From NCBI GenBank assembly GCA_963556145.1, contig OY744464.1:7663508-7727507 (forward strand): a stretch of 64,000 nucleotides of DNA. The letters run 5' to 3'. Each line of letters opens with the position of its first letter. Positions within the stretch are counted from its first letter, which is position 1. A program made the position numbers and the translations under genes. This document shows positions 24,300-35,888 of this stretch, one piece after another. The stretch is from Hygrocybe punicea. Lineage: Eukaryota; Basidiomycota; Agaricomycetes; Agaricales; Hygrophoraceae. Below the pieces are notes generated by a model. It saw only the letters and a list, made by a program, of their open reading frames with translations, was not told the origin of the DNA and ran no database searches.

Positions 24300-24870
24300 A
24301 GCTTGCCATCAGACATGGGTTGGCCGACCCTCTGAGATATATGGGCTGCTCATCAGGCATGGGTTGGCTGACCCATTAGAATATATTGGCTGCCCATCAG
24401 ACATGGGTTGGCCGACTGTCTGCCATATATTGGCTGTCCATCATATGTGGGTTGGCCAACTGTCTGCCATATATTGGCTGGCCATCTGGCATGGGTTGGC
24501 TGACCCACTTGCATATTTGGCTGGCCAGGAAGCCTGGGTTGGCTGACTCTCTAGCATATGTTGGCTGGCCATCAGGCCTGGGTTGGCTGACCAACTTACA
24601 CATTTCGGCTGGCCATCTGACATGGGTTGGCCAACCCACTGGCATATATGGGCTTGCCATCAAGCATGGGTTGGCCAACCATATCAGCTCCCTATCAGGC
24701 ATTGGCTGGCAAACCAGCAGGGATATTTTACCTGGCCATCAGGTATTGGTTGGCTGACTAGCAGAGAAATGTGGTTGGCCAGCAGAGATGGGTTGGCTGA
24801 TGCATTGGCTGGCCAGTTAGCATGGGTTGATCAACTGCATTGGATACATTGGCTAGTCAACTTATAGTGT
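24300..24870. repeat. 44-bp tandem repeat (left copy)
   Basis: About thirteen imperfect 44-bp units carry ATGGGTTGGCC, then ATATATTGGCTG and CCATCAG. GTTGGCCAAC-like cores are palindromic. The inverse array lies in the right arm at 45960-46350 with fewer units, so copy number has changed since the arms were made. Confidence 0.85.
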
Positions 24871-25389
24871 TTGGCCTACCATGAAACAGCATCTCGTGGG
24901 AATTTGTTTTTACCAGGAAATATTTTGCTCAGCCAGCACACGCTGGTTTTCACAGAGGTGGGTGGTCATTTCACCTATCCAATAGGTATGACTGAGCAAT
25001 CTGAGAGATTTATCTGGTCTGGTCACATGCTCCAATTTCAAGACAACCAATTACATGAAAAGTGGCTGGTTCAATCAAGTAATATTCTTCTATGTACTCA
25101 CATATTTTCATCTTGAGAAGATATCTGAAGGTCATATTTGTGCACCTGCAAACTTCCTCCCAGGGACTTAGGGTCAGGGTTAGCAGTGATAAACATCAAT
25201 AAATACTGACAGATGGCCACTGGCGATTTACATTACATTCACTAAAGTACAACAATGTGAAATAACACATTCAAGTGTAAAAAGAGCACTTCAAAGAAAA
25301 TACAGTTGCAAAGAAAAATCATTCAGTCTCAATCTCAAAGGAGGAGCTCTTCTCCTTCTTGATCAAGACTGATTGACAAGAGAAGTAAT

Positions 25390-26387
25390 TAGTGTATTGC
25401 ATGGGTAACCCCCATGTACTTTTGGGGATACCCATACCTGTACCCATGAATACCTGTACTCATTACTGCGGGTATGGGTTTTGTGCTGTGGGTCTTTTTT
25501 TCCTACCTGTACCCGACCCGTACCCATACCCATAGCAGGTAACCTGCGGGTCTCACACCCACCTGACCTCGCGACACAGGATATGCGGGTCTGGTACAGC
25601 ATAGTTGGTGGGTGGTGGGCGCAAAGCTGGGTGATTTCATCATTGGATGCCTGGGCCGGTGGATGCCTGGGCCGGTGGATGCATGGGCTGGTGGACGCGT
25701 GGGCTGGTGGAATTGCCAGTGAGAAACTCACCTGGCAACCAGGGAGTGCACTACACCCTCGGTCTTTCTTCACTTGGCATGGACGTGAGGTGAAGTGGTT
25801 GTCTTCACACCCTCTGGCCCATTGCTGATGGTATGCAGGGGGCCTGGGATGAGTCTTGAGCCCCGTCGTCCTTCTTGGTGCCTGTTGTAGTAGTGGGTCA
25901 CGTGACTGTTGGACTACTTAGTTTAGACATGTAGTAGATAGACCCTCATCCGTATCCAGATCCCAGCTTTCCTTGAGCCTGCGACTAGCTCAGGACTCCC
26001 CTGCCTAGTCCACTGTTACCTCACAAACAATGTCGATGCATCAGGGTGTGTTCGCAAGGTATGGAATTAGTAATGTCAATGGAAGTAGAATGTAGATACA
26101 TACCTGGGCCGGTAGGTGGGTGCATCACCCTCCCAGCCATCCTCTCCATTGTCATTATCGTGGTCTTCATCACCGTGGTCTTCTATCATCTTGTTGTTGT
26201 GGTTGTTGTGGTTGGATTGTTGTGGTTGCAGTTGAACCCAACACATCATTCGTGTGACTGAATGTCACGGGTTATCCATCATGGGTATGGGTAATTGCAT
26301 GGATACAAATTGCTGTACCCATACCTGCACCTGTGGCTGTACCCATGGCAAAACCCACGGGTTTACCTGTACCTGTGCAATACACTA
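25390..26387. mobile_element. Non-autonomous hAT-like element, TSD GAAGTAAT/GAAGCAAT
   Basis: The 998-bp unit has ends TAGTGTATTGCATGGGTAAC and, in reverse complement, TAGTGTATTGCACAGGTAC. It is flanked by an 8-bp duplication with one difference (25382-25389 and 26388-26395). Subterminal TACCCATACCTGTACCC motifs occur at both ends, and four roughly 18-bp units containing GCTGGTGGATGCCTGG-like sequence lie at 25640-25705. The equivalent position in the right arm (about 45470) lacks it. There is no transposase. Confidence 0.85.
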
Positions 26388-26549
26388 GAAGCAATGTCAA
26401 AAGTTTTGCGAACACAGAATAAACAAACCATGAAAATACAAACAAAACACAATACAAGAAATTGAGACAAGTAAAATAATCACCTGTTGATGCAATGTCA
26501 ATAATACAAGGATTAACAATGAAAATGAGACTTACCCAATAAATTCTTG

Positions 26550-26990
26550 TCAATGCCACCAAGCCCGCTACAAGTAGGTTGCCCAGCCAGGAACTCAGGT
26601 GGATTCACCCTTCCTGAATTCCTAATCAAAGACCCATAGTGGCAAGCGCTCATTGCTGAGTACCCACCACCGATGGTTGTGCATGCTGAGATGCCACAAT
26701 ATTCACTAAAAAGTAATCCTTGAACAGAGTATTGTTAGTAATCAGCTAACAGAAATCCCTTATCTGGATGCAAACATGACAAAGACAATACCTGTGAAAA
26801 AAGCAACAGCAAATAGAGTAGCCCGTGAACTAAACAGCAAATCCAAATGAAATCACATACCAGTCATGCCAATAACACTCCAGAATCTCTGGTTGTTGCC
26901 CGGTACAACAACCAAAGATCCTGTCGTGTTATCAAAGGTGGCAGTGGTGGTGGTAGTGAGGTAAGATGAAAATTTCAACTGCATTTGATG
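26550..26990 (-). pseudogene. Gene fragment conserved in both arms (left copy)
   Basis: On the minus strand an exon-like frame reads ATFDNTTGSLVVVPGNNQRF and WSVIGMT, followed by a GTATGTG donor. A later exon-like frame reads YCGISACTTIGGGYSAMSAC and NPPEFLAGQPTCSGLGG, followed by a GTAAGT donor. The right arm carries the matching sequence at 44880-45330. The Cys/Gly-rich second block is protein-like. The family is not recognised and no complete gene can be built. Confidence 0.45.
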
Positions 26991-27085
26991 GGCTTGTAGT
27001 TATTTGGTCTTGTAGTTATTTGTTCATGTGACCTGACACGTTGTCTCACACATGTGTCACAATATACAATGTGAAACTGCTGGGT

Positions 27086-29532
27086 CACCTGACCTTCCCA
27101 CACTACAAGCCTTATAATAGTGGTTGAACACATGTCTCAACCACTATTATAAGGCTCTACAGTCTTAAAACCACGATCCGGCCATAAATCAGTCTCCACC
27201 CTGGTCTCAGTATATAAGTCTTATTAGTAGTTATTAGTAGCATATACTAGTAATGTAGTAGTGTCCTAAATATGGCAATAACCTGTCAGGTCCAGTCAGG
27301 AACAAGGGTGCTGATGGGCTTGGGCTTTCCTGTCACCGTTGCCATGGCCCCACCCATCACTCACAGGCATATACATGCTCGTCGACGACAACGTTGAGTA
27401 TGGCTATTTCACTATCCCACTGTCTTTTCTTGTGGAATTTTTTACATATCATAGATATATTCTTATAAATACTGTATATAGACTAATATACATGAAAATA
27501 AACGAAATAAAAGAGAAACAAAAGAAATAAAAAATAATCATACATGGGGCGCTGCTGACGAATGGGTGGGTACTCACCTTCGCGGAGGCACTGGACTGGG
27601 TCTGGAATTGATAGTGAAGGGTGGTGGAGGGTGGGTGATGAGAGGGAGGGACGCTGGGGGCCGGGGAAGGGTGCATGGAAAGGGGGGTGGCAATGGGTGG
27701 CGAGGAAAGGTCCGGGAAGCGAGGCAGTTGGGGGAAACAGAGAGGGGATGGATGGGGGAGGGCTCCTGGCCCCAAACGAGCGGTGGGAAGGGGTAAGTAT
27801 GTGGGGGAAAAGCAGGAGGGGGATGGGTACTCACCTGTACCGTTAAGACCCCCCACAGCCCCCTTTGCATTCCATCATTGATAAAAACAATGGGGACGTC
27901 ATCTATGACATCCCCATGGTCCCCGTCGTGGGTTTCGCCATCCAGATTGGTCCCGCCATCGAGTTGCACGAGGATGGTGGCAGAGGCGATGGCAGTTCCA
28001 ATATCTCGACAACGATGACGATGTTGATGATGCCTTCGTCGTGGGTGACTCTCCACATTGCCCTTGTCATCTTCATTGCTGTGCGCCTGGTCCGCCACCA
28101 CTGGTTTTGACGTTCGAGGCCATTGGTTGAAAAAGTTGGGCACGCTCCTGCACAGCTTTGAGGATGTCTGGGGTGATGGTCTCTGTGTGAATCGTCGCCG
28201 TCGTCCTCATCGTCATCGTTTCTGTTGTTGTTGAGGTGGTGGGGAGTGGGAGCACAGCGGAATAGGGGATGGTGGTGGTAAAAGCCTAAAAGGCGTGTGA
28301 CTGTTCACTTGCCTTTTACTACCACATGCCCACCTCCCAACTCGCCTCCTGCCACATTCCCACTCCCCACCACCTCAACAACGACGGAAATGAGGAGGAG
28401 GACGACGACGGCGACAATTGGCGCAGAGACCACCACCCTCGACGTCCTCAAAGTCGTGCAGGAGCGCGCCTGACTTTTTCAACCAATGGCTTCAAACTTT
28501 GAAACCAGCGGCGGCGGACCAGGCACACAGCGACGAAGACAATGAGGGTGTTGTGGAGAGTCGCCACCAGCAATGGTGTGGTTAACGGCAGCGGTGTCGT
28601 CAAGATATCGCCGTCGCAACCGCCCTAGTCACCACCCTCGCGCAACTCGATGGCGGGACCAATCTGGATGATGAAACCCATGACGGGGACCATGGGGATG
28701 TCATAGATGACGTCCCCATTGTTTTTATCAATGATGGAATGCAAAGGGGGCTGTGGGGGGTCTTAACGGTACAGGTGAGTACCCATCCCCCTCCTGCTTT
28801 TCCCCCACATACTTACCCCTTCCCACCGCTCGTTTAGGGCCGGGAGCCCTCCCCCATCCATCCCCTCTCTGTTTCCCCCAACTGCCTCGCTTCCCGGACC
28901 TTTCCTCGCCACCCATCGCCACCCTCCTCTCCATGCACCCTTTCCCGCCCCCCAGTGTCCATCCCTCTCATCACCCATCCTCAAGCACCCTTCACCACCA
29001 ATTTCAGACCCAATCTGGCGCCTCCGTGAAGGTGAGTACCTGCTGGTTCGTCGGCGGTGCCCCATGTATTATAATTTTTTCTTTCTTTTATTTCTCTTTT
29101 ATTTTGTTTATTTTCATGTATATCAGCCTATATACGGTATTTATATGAATATACCTATGATATGTAAAAGATTCTGCAAGAAAATTCGACAGGATAGTGA
29201 AGTTGTCATGCACAACCTTGACAATGACGAGCGCGTATGCCTGTGAGTGATGGGTGGGGCCATGGCAACAGTGATGGGAAAGCCCAAGCCCATCAGCGCC
29301 CTTGTTCCTGACTGGACCTGATGTTCCCAAAATGGGTTATTGCCGTATTTAGGACACTACTACATTACTAGTATATGCTACTAATAACTACTAATAAGAC
29401 TTATATACTGAGGCCAGGGTGGAGACTGATTTATGGCTGGATCGTGGTTTTAAGACTGTAGAGCCTTATAATAGTGGTTGAGACACGTGTTCAACCACTA
29501 TTATAAGGCTTGTAGTGTGGGAAGGTCAGGTG
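27086..29532. mobile_element. 2.45-kb palindromic element
   Basis: The whole unit is an inverted repeat about axis 28309; 27086 pairs with 29532. It starts CACCTGACCTTCCCACACTA. Near each end lies a second, nested perfect hairpin with CCTTATAATAGTGGTTGA stems (about 27110-27155 and 29462-29510). The arms include GC-rich segments with overlapping open frames rich in Pro or Gly that mirror each other. The right arm of the giant repeat is uninterrupted at the matching site (near 44790), so this is an insertion. No transposase is recognised and no clear duplication is visible. Confidence 0.8.
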
Positions 29533-29779
29533 CGCTGCCCAGCATGATGTGACATCACACATGTGACATCTCACGTATAGACATGCTTTGTTGATCATCA
29601 GGTGATACACATGTTATGACTTTCAGGCCAGGTAAGTGGCACATCATTTATGTATTCTACGTAGATACAAAATAAAATATGGACAGTGGGGGGATTCCCC
29701 ACCCTCATCTCTATCACTTGTAACTCATCCTCCAGCCCCCACCTGTTCCATTTCTGCTGCTGCTGTTCCCCACCCCACG

Positions 29780-31270
29780 GTGCTGCTACCATTCCCAGCC
29801 CTGGTCCCGCTGCTGCTGCTGTTCCCGGTCCCACTGCTGTTTGCTGTTCCCGGTCCCGCTTATGTTGCTGCTGCCATTCTCAGCCACTGCTGGTACTGTT
29901 GCTGCTGCCGCTGCTGCTGCCATTGCTGCTGCTGCTGCTGCTGCTGTCACTGCTTTCGTTGCCACTGTTGCCGTCCCCGTTCTCATTGTTGTCATTCCCA
30001 TCCCTGCTGTTGCTGCCGTTCTCAGTCCTGGTCCCGCTGCCGCTGTCATTCCCAACCCCGCTGCTGCTGCTGTTCCAGGTCCGCTGCTGTGGCTGCCATT
30101 GCTGCTGCTGCTGCCATGGGGGGGGAGGTTTGTTGGTGCTGCTGCTGCCATTGCTGCTGTTGTTCCCCATTTTTTTCTCGGCTGTCAATTCCTCCCTGGT
30201 AACCTCGCGAATGCCCCACCCACGTCAATTGACACGAAGGTGCATGGTCACGAGGTGACTTTGGGCCATCTACTTCCTCCCTGCCACTGTCCTCACCGTC
30301 TTCATTGTCCATCGATCGTTGGCCCCGTCCCCATACCCGTACTCACTGTCATCCTCGTCCTCGTTGTCCTCATCATCCTCGTCCTCATTGTCCTCGTCAT
30401 CCTCGTCATCCTCGTCCTCGTTGTCCTTGTCATCCTTGTCCTCATCGTCCTCATCCCCGTCATCCCTGGCCCCACCGCCCTCGCCCTCATCCCCCTTGTA
30501 CTTATCATCCTTGCCCTTGTCATCCCCATCCTTGCCATCCCCATGCTTGTTGTCCCTGTCCTCCTCGTCGTCCCCGTGTGGTGGCACACGGCAGTTTGCC
30601 CCGTTCCCATTCATGTTGTCGTTGACTCGTTGCTGTCCCATTCTCGCTGTTTCCATCTTCGTCATCCCCGTTGCAGTCGTCCTTGTTGTCCCGGCTTCGT
30701 GGTCCTCGTCCCCCCATCCCAGTTGTCCTCGTTTCCGTCGTCTGTTGTCCCCGTTCCCGTTCCCGTGCCTGTCCTCTTCGCCGTCCTCGTCTTCATTCCC
30801 CCTGCCCATTGTCATCTTCCCATTGTCGTAGTTCCCAGTCTCATTCCCGTTCTTGTTGTTGTCATCTTCCCCGTTCACGCCATCTGGTCCCCATCGTCAA
30901 TGTTCCCATCCCCATCGTCATTCTTGCCATCTCCGTTCTCGTCATTGCAGTCACCGTTCTCGTCATTGTGGTCCCCGTTCCTGTGGTTCCCATTCCCATT
31001 CTCGTGGTTCCCATTCCCATTTTGTGGTTCCCATTCCCGTTCTCGTGGTTCCTGTTCCCGTTTCGTGGTTCCCGTCCCCTCTACCATTGCTGGTCCATGT
31101 TGTCGTTGTTGCCATTGCCGTTGTTGTTGTGCCGGGCCTCGTTCGACCTCGCCAGGTGGCCATTCCCCAGACCCGTCACGTTCGCAGTTGCTGTCCACGC
31201 CATTCTGTTATGGGTGTCGCATCGTACTGGCATTGCTGTTGCTGTGGCAGTTTTCGTCGTCGTGTGATGT
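29780..31270. repeat. Low-complexity block (left copy): CTG triplets and GTCCTCGTCCTC-type units
   Basis: Imperfect CTG triplets (29780-30170) are followed by hexamer-like GTCCTCGTCCTCATTGTCC units (30290-30580) and CCCGTTCTCGTGGTTCCCATT-type units (to about 31075). Matching inverse sequence occurs at 42450-44450. Open frames exist in several phases on both strands because of the periodicity; one encodes Asp/Glu-rich and another Val/Leu-rich peptide. I do not annotate a protein. Confidence 0.75.
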
Positions 31271-31655
31271 GACATTGCCAAAAAACACCTGAAAACGACA
31301 TGAAATTAGTTAGTAGAGTAAAAAAAGAACCTTAAAATGAAAACTTAGCGTGGTGTTCTTGTACACCATTTGCCTGTCGAGGTCAAGAGAAAGGGTGACG
31401 TGGCTTGAACATGTGCGAGAATTTCAACCGGCGTTTGCCGACTTCCCAAACGGGGCTGAATTGCCATATTGGTACAGATGGCTGGATTTTCTTAATGCTA
31501 TTACATGCTGTTTAACACCTAAATGGCCAGGGCAAGACCCTGAAGGGATGTAAGTATCCCATACCCTCAAGGAGGGTAAATTTTGTATTTTACTTGAGCC
31601 TACAGAGAGAGCTATTCACAATGTATTTGAGCCCTCTGCCAAAATTGGACCCTTA

Positions 31656-31995
31656 AACACCCAACTTTGCGAGTACTCATCTAGAAAATCTAAAATTAAT
31701 TCTAGCAATACTAGGTGAAGCATACATCATTGTCACAATAAGTGCCTGGCACTTAGTACTTCAGGAAATGTGTTGTAGCCAACAAATAGTAAAGCTGTGA
31801 GTACATGACTTGAATCCAAATAATGGGACTTTTGATACCAGCCAACAATGCAAAGTTCCAAACAAATGTTGGCTACAACACATTTCCTGAAGTACTAAGT
31901 GCCAGGCACTTATTGTGACAATGATGTATGCTTCACCTAGTATTGCTAGAATTAATTTTAGATTTTCTAGATGAGTACTCGCAAAGTGCAGTGTT
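31656..31995. mobile_element. Tc1/mariner-type MITE at a TA site
   Basis: A 340-bp palindromic element begins AACACCCAACTTTGCGAGTA and ends with AACACTGCACTTTGCGAGTA in reverse complement. TA flanks it on both sides (31654-31655 and 31996-31997). The right arm preserves the empty site, GGACCCTTACAGC, near 42105-42117. The TA duplication fits mobilisation by a Tc1/mariner-like transposase. Confidence 0.92.
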
Positions 31996-31997
31996 TA

Positions 31998-33359
31998 CAG
32001 CTGATTACATAATACTTGTTGCTAATTCAAAGTCCGCCTATCTAGCGTGCCTCACAATGCGCGAGCTATAACTCGGTGAGTTCTCAACCAAATTGTTCAA
32101 AATTTGTTTTATAGTACTCAGCCAGATGGGGCCTAGGTCCCCGTCTAATAAAATTTGCAAAAAAACCGCTCAAAAACTATTCATCATTCCAGGCGCTGGA
32201 CGACCATCAGTAAGCCGTAGCTTGGGATCCACTCACACAATGCTAATTTCGAAGCTTTCTATAGTTTATACGTGCATTAGCTGAGGGCAGGAACGCATCT
32301 GATCGTCCCAAAACGCTTTCAAATCACATCAAAATTTCGTCGCCCTGATTGGCGTGTGGGCGCCGTCACTCGCGAGCAAGGCGCCCAATGCTCATATGGA
32401 CATCTTCCCTGGCACGTATGCGACCTAGTGGATGGCACGGGGCATGGAGAAGGCGGGTGGTCTCGTTTCACTACATCAGCATCATGTGTACTGGGGGCTC
32501 ACGCAGGACTCGAGGTGGAAGTCGACTGGATAGGAAGGATGAGACTGACTACTACATCGGGAACTGCTACTGACTAAGGAACTGGTCACGTGATCTACCA
32601 CTACACCGTCACCTTTTTTTAGTCTTTTGCCTTCGTGAATTTGGCTCAAATCTTTTGCATATTCATACTACACGCGTACCCTGTACTTTCTGAACCAATG
32701 GCATGCTGTTTCACTGTCCCAGTAGTAGTAGAGTAACTCCAAATTGAAAAATTGAAAAAAAAAGGGAAAGTCTGGCATTGCAAAATAAAAAGTATACGAA
32801 CGCGAGCATACGAAGATATAAATGCGAGTCCGACGCATCAACTACTGCCCCACCCACTTCCGTTCCATCTTTCTCCCCATCGGTTCATCCGGCGCGTCGC
32901 GATTCGTTCATGCGCGGTTTGTGCTCGTTGCGCTATCAGGAACTTGGGCGTTTCGCCCCGAAATACGTTGCGCAGAACGCTTAGCGCAAGATGAGCGCAG
33001 GATGAAAGGAAAAGAGCTTTACGCTTACAGATAAAAGAGCCTGGTGTCATGACCCCAAGTGTTTTTGGGTGTAATGTCATGGGTTTACCATCGGACCACG
33101 GACTTAGATATTTAAGTGCAACACTATGGATGCACACCTACACTCATTAGTACCCATTCTATGCCTTTCCACATTACGCATGCTAGTGAACAGATACAAA
33201 TAGCATATATGCTTACCTTTATATCATTTATTATGGCTTCACTAGTAATGCCCAGACCTAGCCGTTTATGTATGGTGCACAGGGGCACATCCCCCACTCA
33301 TTAGTATTTATTATATATTTCTCTGTATTGCGCGTACAAGGAGACAAGCCCAACTAGCA
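31998..33359. other. Inner arm without a supported gene
   Basis: This part of the near-identical arm (mirrored at 40747-42108) has only short open frames. A CpG-rich segment lies at 32340-33010. A stem-loop-like pair, GTCATGACCCC and GGGTGTAATGTCATGGG, lies near 33046-33082. Function unknown. Confidence 0.5.
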
Positions 33360-33436
33360 TTGTTACCTATATTAGCAGTAATGGATTGATTACAAATCTT
33401 GTTTACTTGTATTGATCAAAAGCGGCTCAGCTAGAT

Positions 33437-33703
33437 AATGGGAAATGATTAGATAAGATGTGAACAAGAGGATGATAAGATAATGATAAGATAGGATGCA
33501 TCAGAGAGTGATTGTGATATTCTGCTTACATAAAGACAATGGTCTATTGTTCTGAGCAGTCTATTGTTCTAAACAGTCCAAATGGAGATAGAGCCCATTG
33601 TTCACAGCCTCTTTGATGCCATCCATTGTTCTCATGACTCAGTCCTATTGTTCTCACTTTCCCATTGTTCTCAGTCCCCCATTGTTCTCCAACAGTATAA
33701 ATA
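33437..33703 (+). promoter_or_regulatory. Promoter-like segment: GATAAG cluster, ATTGTT array, TATA box (left copy)
   Basis: Several GATAAG cores (about 33450-33495) precede about seven ATTGTT motifs (33543-33690), mostly as CTATTGTTCT or CCATTGTTCTC. A TATAAATA box follows at 33696-33703. ATTGTT is the core site of HMG-box (SOX/MATA-type) proteins and GATAAG that of GATA factors. This may be the U3 region of an LTR or the promoter of a lost gene. A direct repeat of about 34 bp (CTTCTAAGGTTAAGGTTTCA) lies downstream at 33951-34017. Confidence 0.45.
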
Positions 33704-34411
33704 GGGCCCCCAAATTCCAGTAGTCAGTAGGATTTCCCCCCTCACCACTCAGTAGTCACTCTCAGTTGGGTTCACACAGTGTGATCCCCCATTCTCTTAG
33801 TACTAGTAGTTACTCATTGTAGTAGCTAGTGCTTGCAATCCAGTCTAGTTCACTCTCATTCTATCATTCTCTGAGTTCCCCTTGTCATCAAGGAGAATTC
33901 ACCCAGTTCACTCAGTCCAATCAATTCATTAGTCAGCATTAGTCAGCTAGATACGCTTCTAAGGTTAAGGTTTCATCCTAAATAGATACACTTCTAAGGT
34001 TAAGGTTTCATCCTAAACAAAAAAAAAGAGTATTCAAAAGGTATTAAAGATATCCCTGAACTAGTAGCCAATGTGCGTTTGAAGCTTCGGATTTAAGTCA
34101 GATATTATAATACCCAGAGATACTCTTGATTGAATAGGCCCTGTAGCCAAAACTGTCCATATTCAACTGGTGAAGATTGTTATCAGTATTCATTAGTTCA
34201 TATTTTTATATTCCAGTAGTGAATATTAGTATTTTCAGTACATCACACACTCAATTGCTATTCATACCTACTCAAAGTCTCAATTCTTAATTGAAGAGAC
34301 CTCACTATTACATTCTATTGATTCATATAGTACATATACCCACAAACCCCTTCCTGATAGGTTATTTAAATATTAAAAACCCACGAACAACAAGAAGGTA
34401 CCTGAACAAAG

Positions 34412-35147
34412 TCAACTCCAGTAATTCTTGGTGAAACAAACATTCACATAACACCGGACCCAACCCCACAGTCGCTTGCACCCGCTGCAGATATGGTAGA
34501 TAAAACAATGTTCCTTTTGAACATTGATGACGACAATTCTGTAGCGCAAGTCATTGATTTGGTCCCCTCCAATGTTAGATATATTTCCTCCAACTATCGA
34601 GAGTCGTTCAAGCGTGTTTGGGTAGGACATTGAGTGAGTTGTATAATAGCATGGGAAAAAGTCACCAAATAAAATAAAGACGCGACTGACTGGAAGACTA
34701 CCATCCCCAAACTGATTGTTGGCAAGGATAAGGTCCTCCTGGCCAGGATAAAGGTCCTCCTGGCCAGGATAAAGGTCCTCTTGGCCAGGATAAAGGTCCT
34801 CCTCATCCAGACTTTTTACCACCGCTGTATCATTGGTGTCCAAAAATTCTAATTTGAAGGCGACTAGCTTTCGAGCCGGATTTTCAACTGTCAGGCGGAA
34901 GATGAGATGGTTGTTGGCTGAGCTCTGGATGTTGCAGTCACACAAAGCAATGCAGTCGTCCAACTGCTTTCCTGTGAAAATCAAATGCTGCTGGCCATTA
35001 ATATTACACAATGACCTAGGAAAGACAAAATTAAACACACCTGATTCTTGGTCTTGATTCGTTGCCGCAACATTGGCGTTATTCAAGTTGACAATGGCAT
35101 GTGACCTCCATTGAAGCTTTTCAAGATGACCAAGGGACCTCTTATCA
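34412..35147 (-). CDS. Unknown protein with DLYPGQE repeats (left copy)
   Basis: A minus-strand frame runs to a stop at 34412. It contains GHLEKLQWRSHAIVNLNNAN, a probable 60-70 bp intron starting GTGTTTAATTTTG after ESG, and then KQLDDCIALCDCNIQSSANN, FRLTVENPARKLVAFKLEFL and three tandem DLYPGQE heptapeptides. The end region, YHICSGCKRLWGW, may be read through another intron. An identical mirror copy lies at 38959-39694. Its 5' end overlaps, on the opposite strand, the start of the DDE transposase. The open frame extends past the arm boundary into unrelated sequence, so the true start is unknown. The family is not recognised. Confidence 0.45.
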
Positions 35148-35695
35148 CGTTGGATGAAAGCTGCATTGGTCGCGATCCGGCGCATCGATACATAATTCTG
35201 CCAGCGCTGTCATTCGACGGCGTCATTGCGCTTGGTGTTTTCAAAGGCTTTGTTACTAAAAAACGGTTCCTCAAATTTTTACGCGAAGAACTAGTAGGAG
35301 TTTTGAATTTTATTCTGTTTACCACTACTGAAATGACCTTTGACAAGGCACCAAAACTCCAGCCATATCCTGGAGTGAGGAGTGTTGTGGTAATGGACAG
35401 TTGTGCCGTCCATGTTGATGATGAGGTCCAGCGCATTATTGAATATGATTGTGGTAGATCAATGCCATGTTCCACTGTTGTGTGCACTGATGGAAATGAA
35501 CTAGCTGTGAAACTGCTCTACTTACCTCCGAATTCGCCCGACCTCAATCCCCTTGACCTGTTTTTCGCAAAGTTACGAGCTTGGCTGTTTCAGAACGAAG
35601 AACAGGCTCTCACCCCCAAATTGGTAGAGCAGGTGGTGCTCACGACCAGAACGAAATATGGTCTTCTATGCATTCTCAATTCTGGCTACTTTTGA
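35126..35695 (+). pseudogene. N-terminally truncated DDE (Tc1/pogo-like) transposase
   Basis: The frame starts inside the left arm (ATG 35126, MTKGPLI) and at once enters the catalytic domain: TLDESCIGRDPAHRYIILPA, then VRSVVVMDSCAVHVDDE, then YLPPNSPDLNPLDLFFAKLR. The first two catalytic acidic residues (LDES, MDSC) are present, but the third motif has Asp in LDLFF where relatives have IEE. Two short in-frame introns are probable (starting GTAGGAG and GTAGATC). The whole N-terminal helix-turn-helix half is missing, so this is a remnant. It faces the intact gene at 37801-38980 across the spacer. Confidence 0.75.
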
Positions 35696-35888
35696 TTTTT
35701 TTTTTTCCTTATTACTGAGAACTTGTTATGAAAACCGGCCATTCCAATAATGCTCTAATGTTTTGTGCAATTCTGTTTTTATTTTTGGGGTGGGGTGGGG
35801 GTCGGGGTGACATATTGACAGCCCGCGAATATTTATTTTGTGCTTGTTACCTCTTTTGTCACTCATCACATTTTTTCATTGTGCCACA

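Larger units (their letters stand above)
24257..35147 (+). repeat. Left arm of a giant inverted repeat
   Basis: This arm pairs, in reverse complement, with 38959-46352. From 32066 to 35147 the two arms are nearly identical and co-linear without net indels (coordinates sum to 74106). I noticed only a few differences, at about 32186 and 35138. From about 24257 to 32065 the match is older, with many substitutions and indels. The left arm holds insertions absent from the right arm: a hAT element (25390-26387), a 2.45-kb palindrome (27086-29532) and a TA-flanked MITE (31656-31995). The spacer is 35148-38958. Confidence 0.9.

Noticed and set aside
23621..24379. Long open frames over GA-rich and CTG-rich sequence
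   Set aside because: Open frames exist in several phases on both strands and encode only simple-sequence peptides; the periodic composition explains them.
24300..24870. Regular 44-bp repeats as a CRISPR array
   Set aside because: Units are directly contiguous with no unique spacers, and the genome is eukaryotic.
29841..31292. A 483-codon plus-strand open frame
   Set aside because: The product is Val/Leu/Pro/Ser low complexity, overlaps long frames on the other strand, and the mirror copy at 42374-43519 is not conserved as protein.
33360..34020. Complete solo LTR
   Set aside because: TGTT and AACA termini and a TATA box can be found, but no target duplication, primer site or polypurine tract is visible, so I kept only a promoter-like call.
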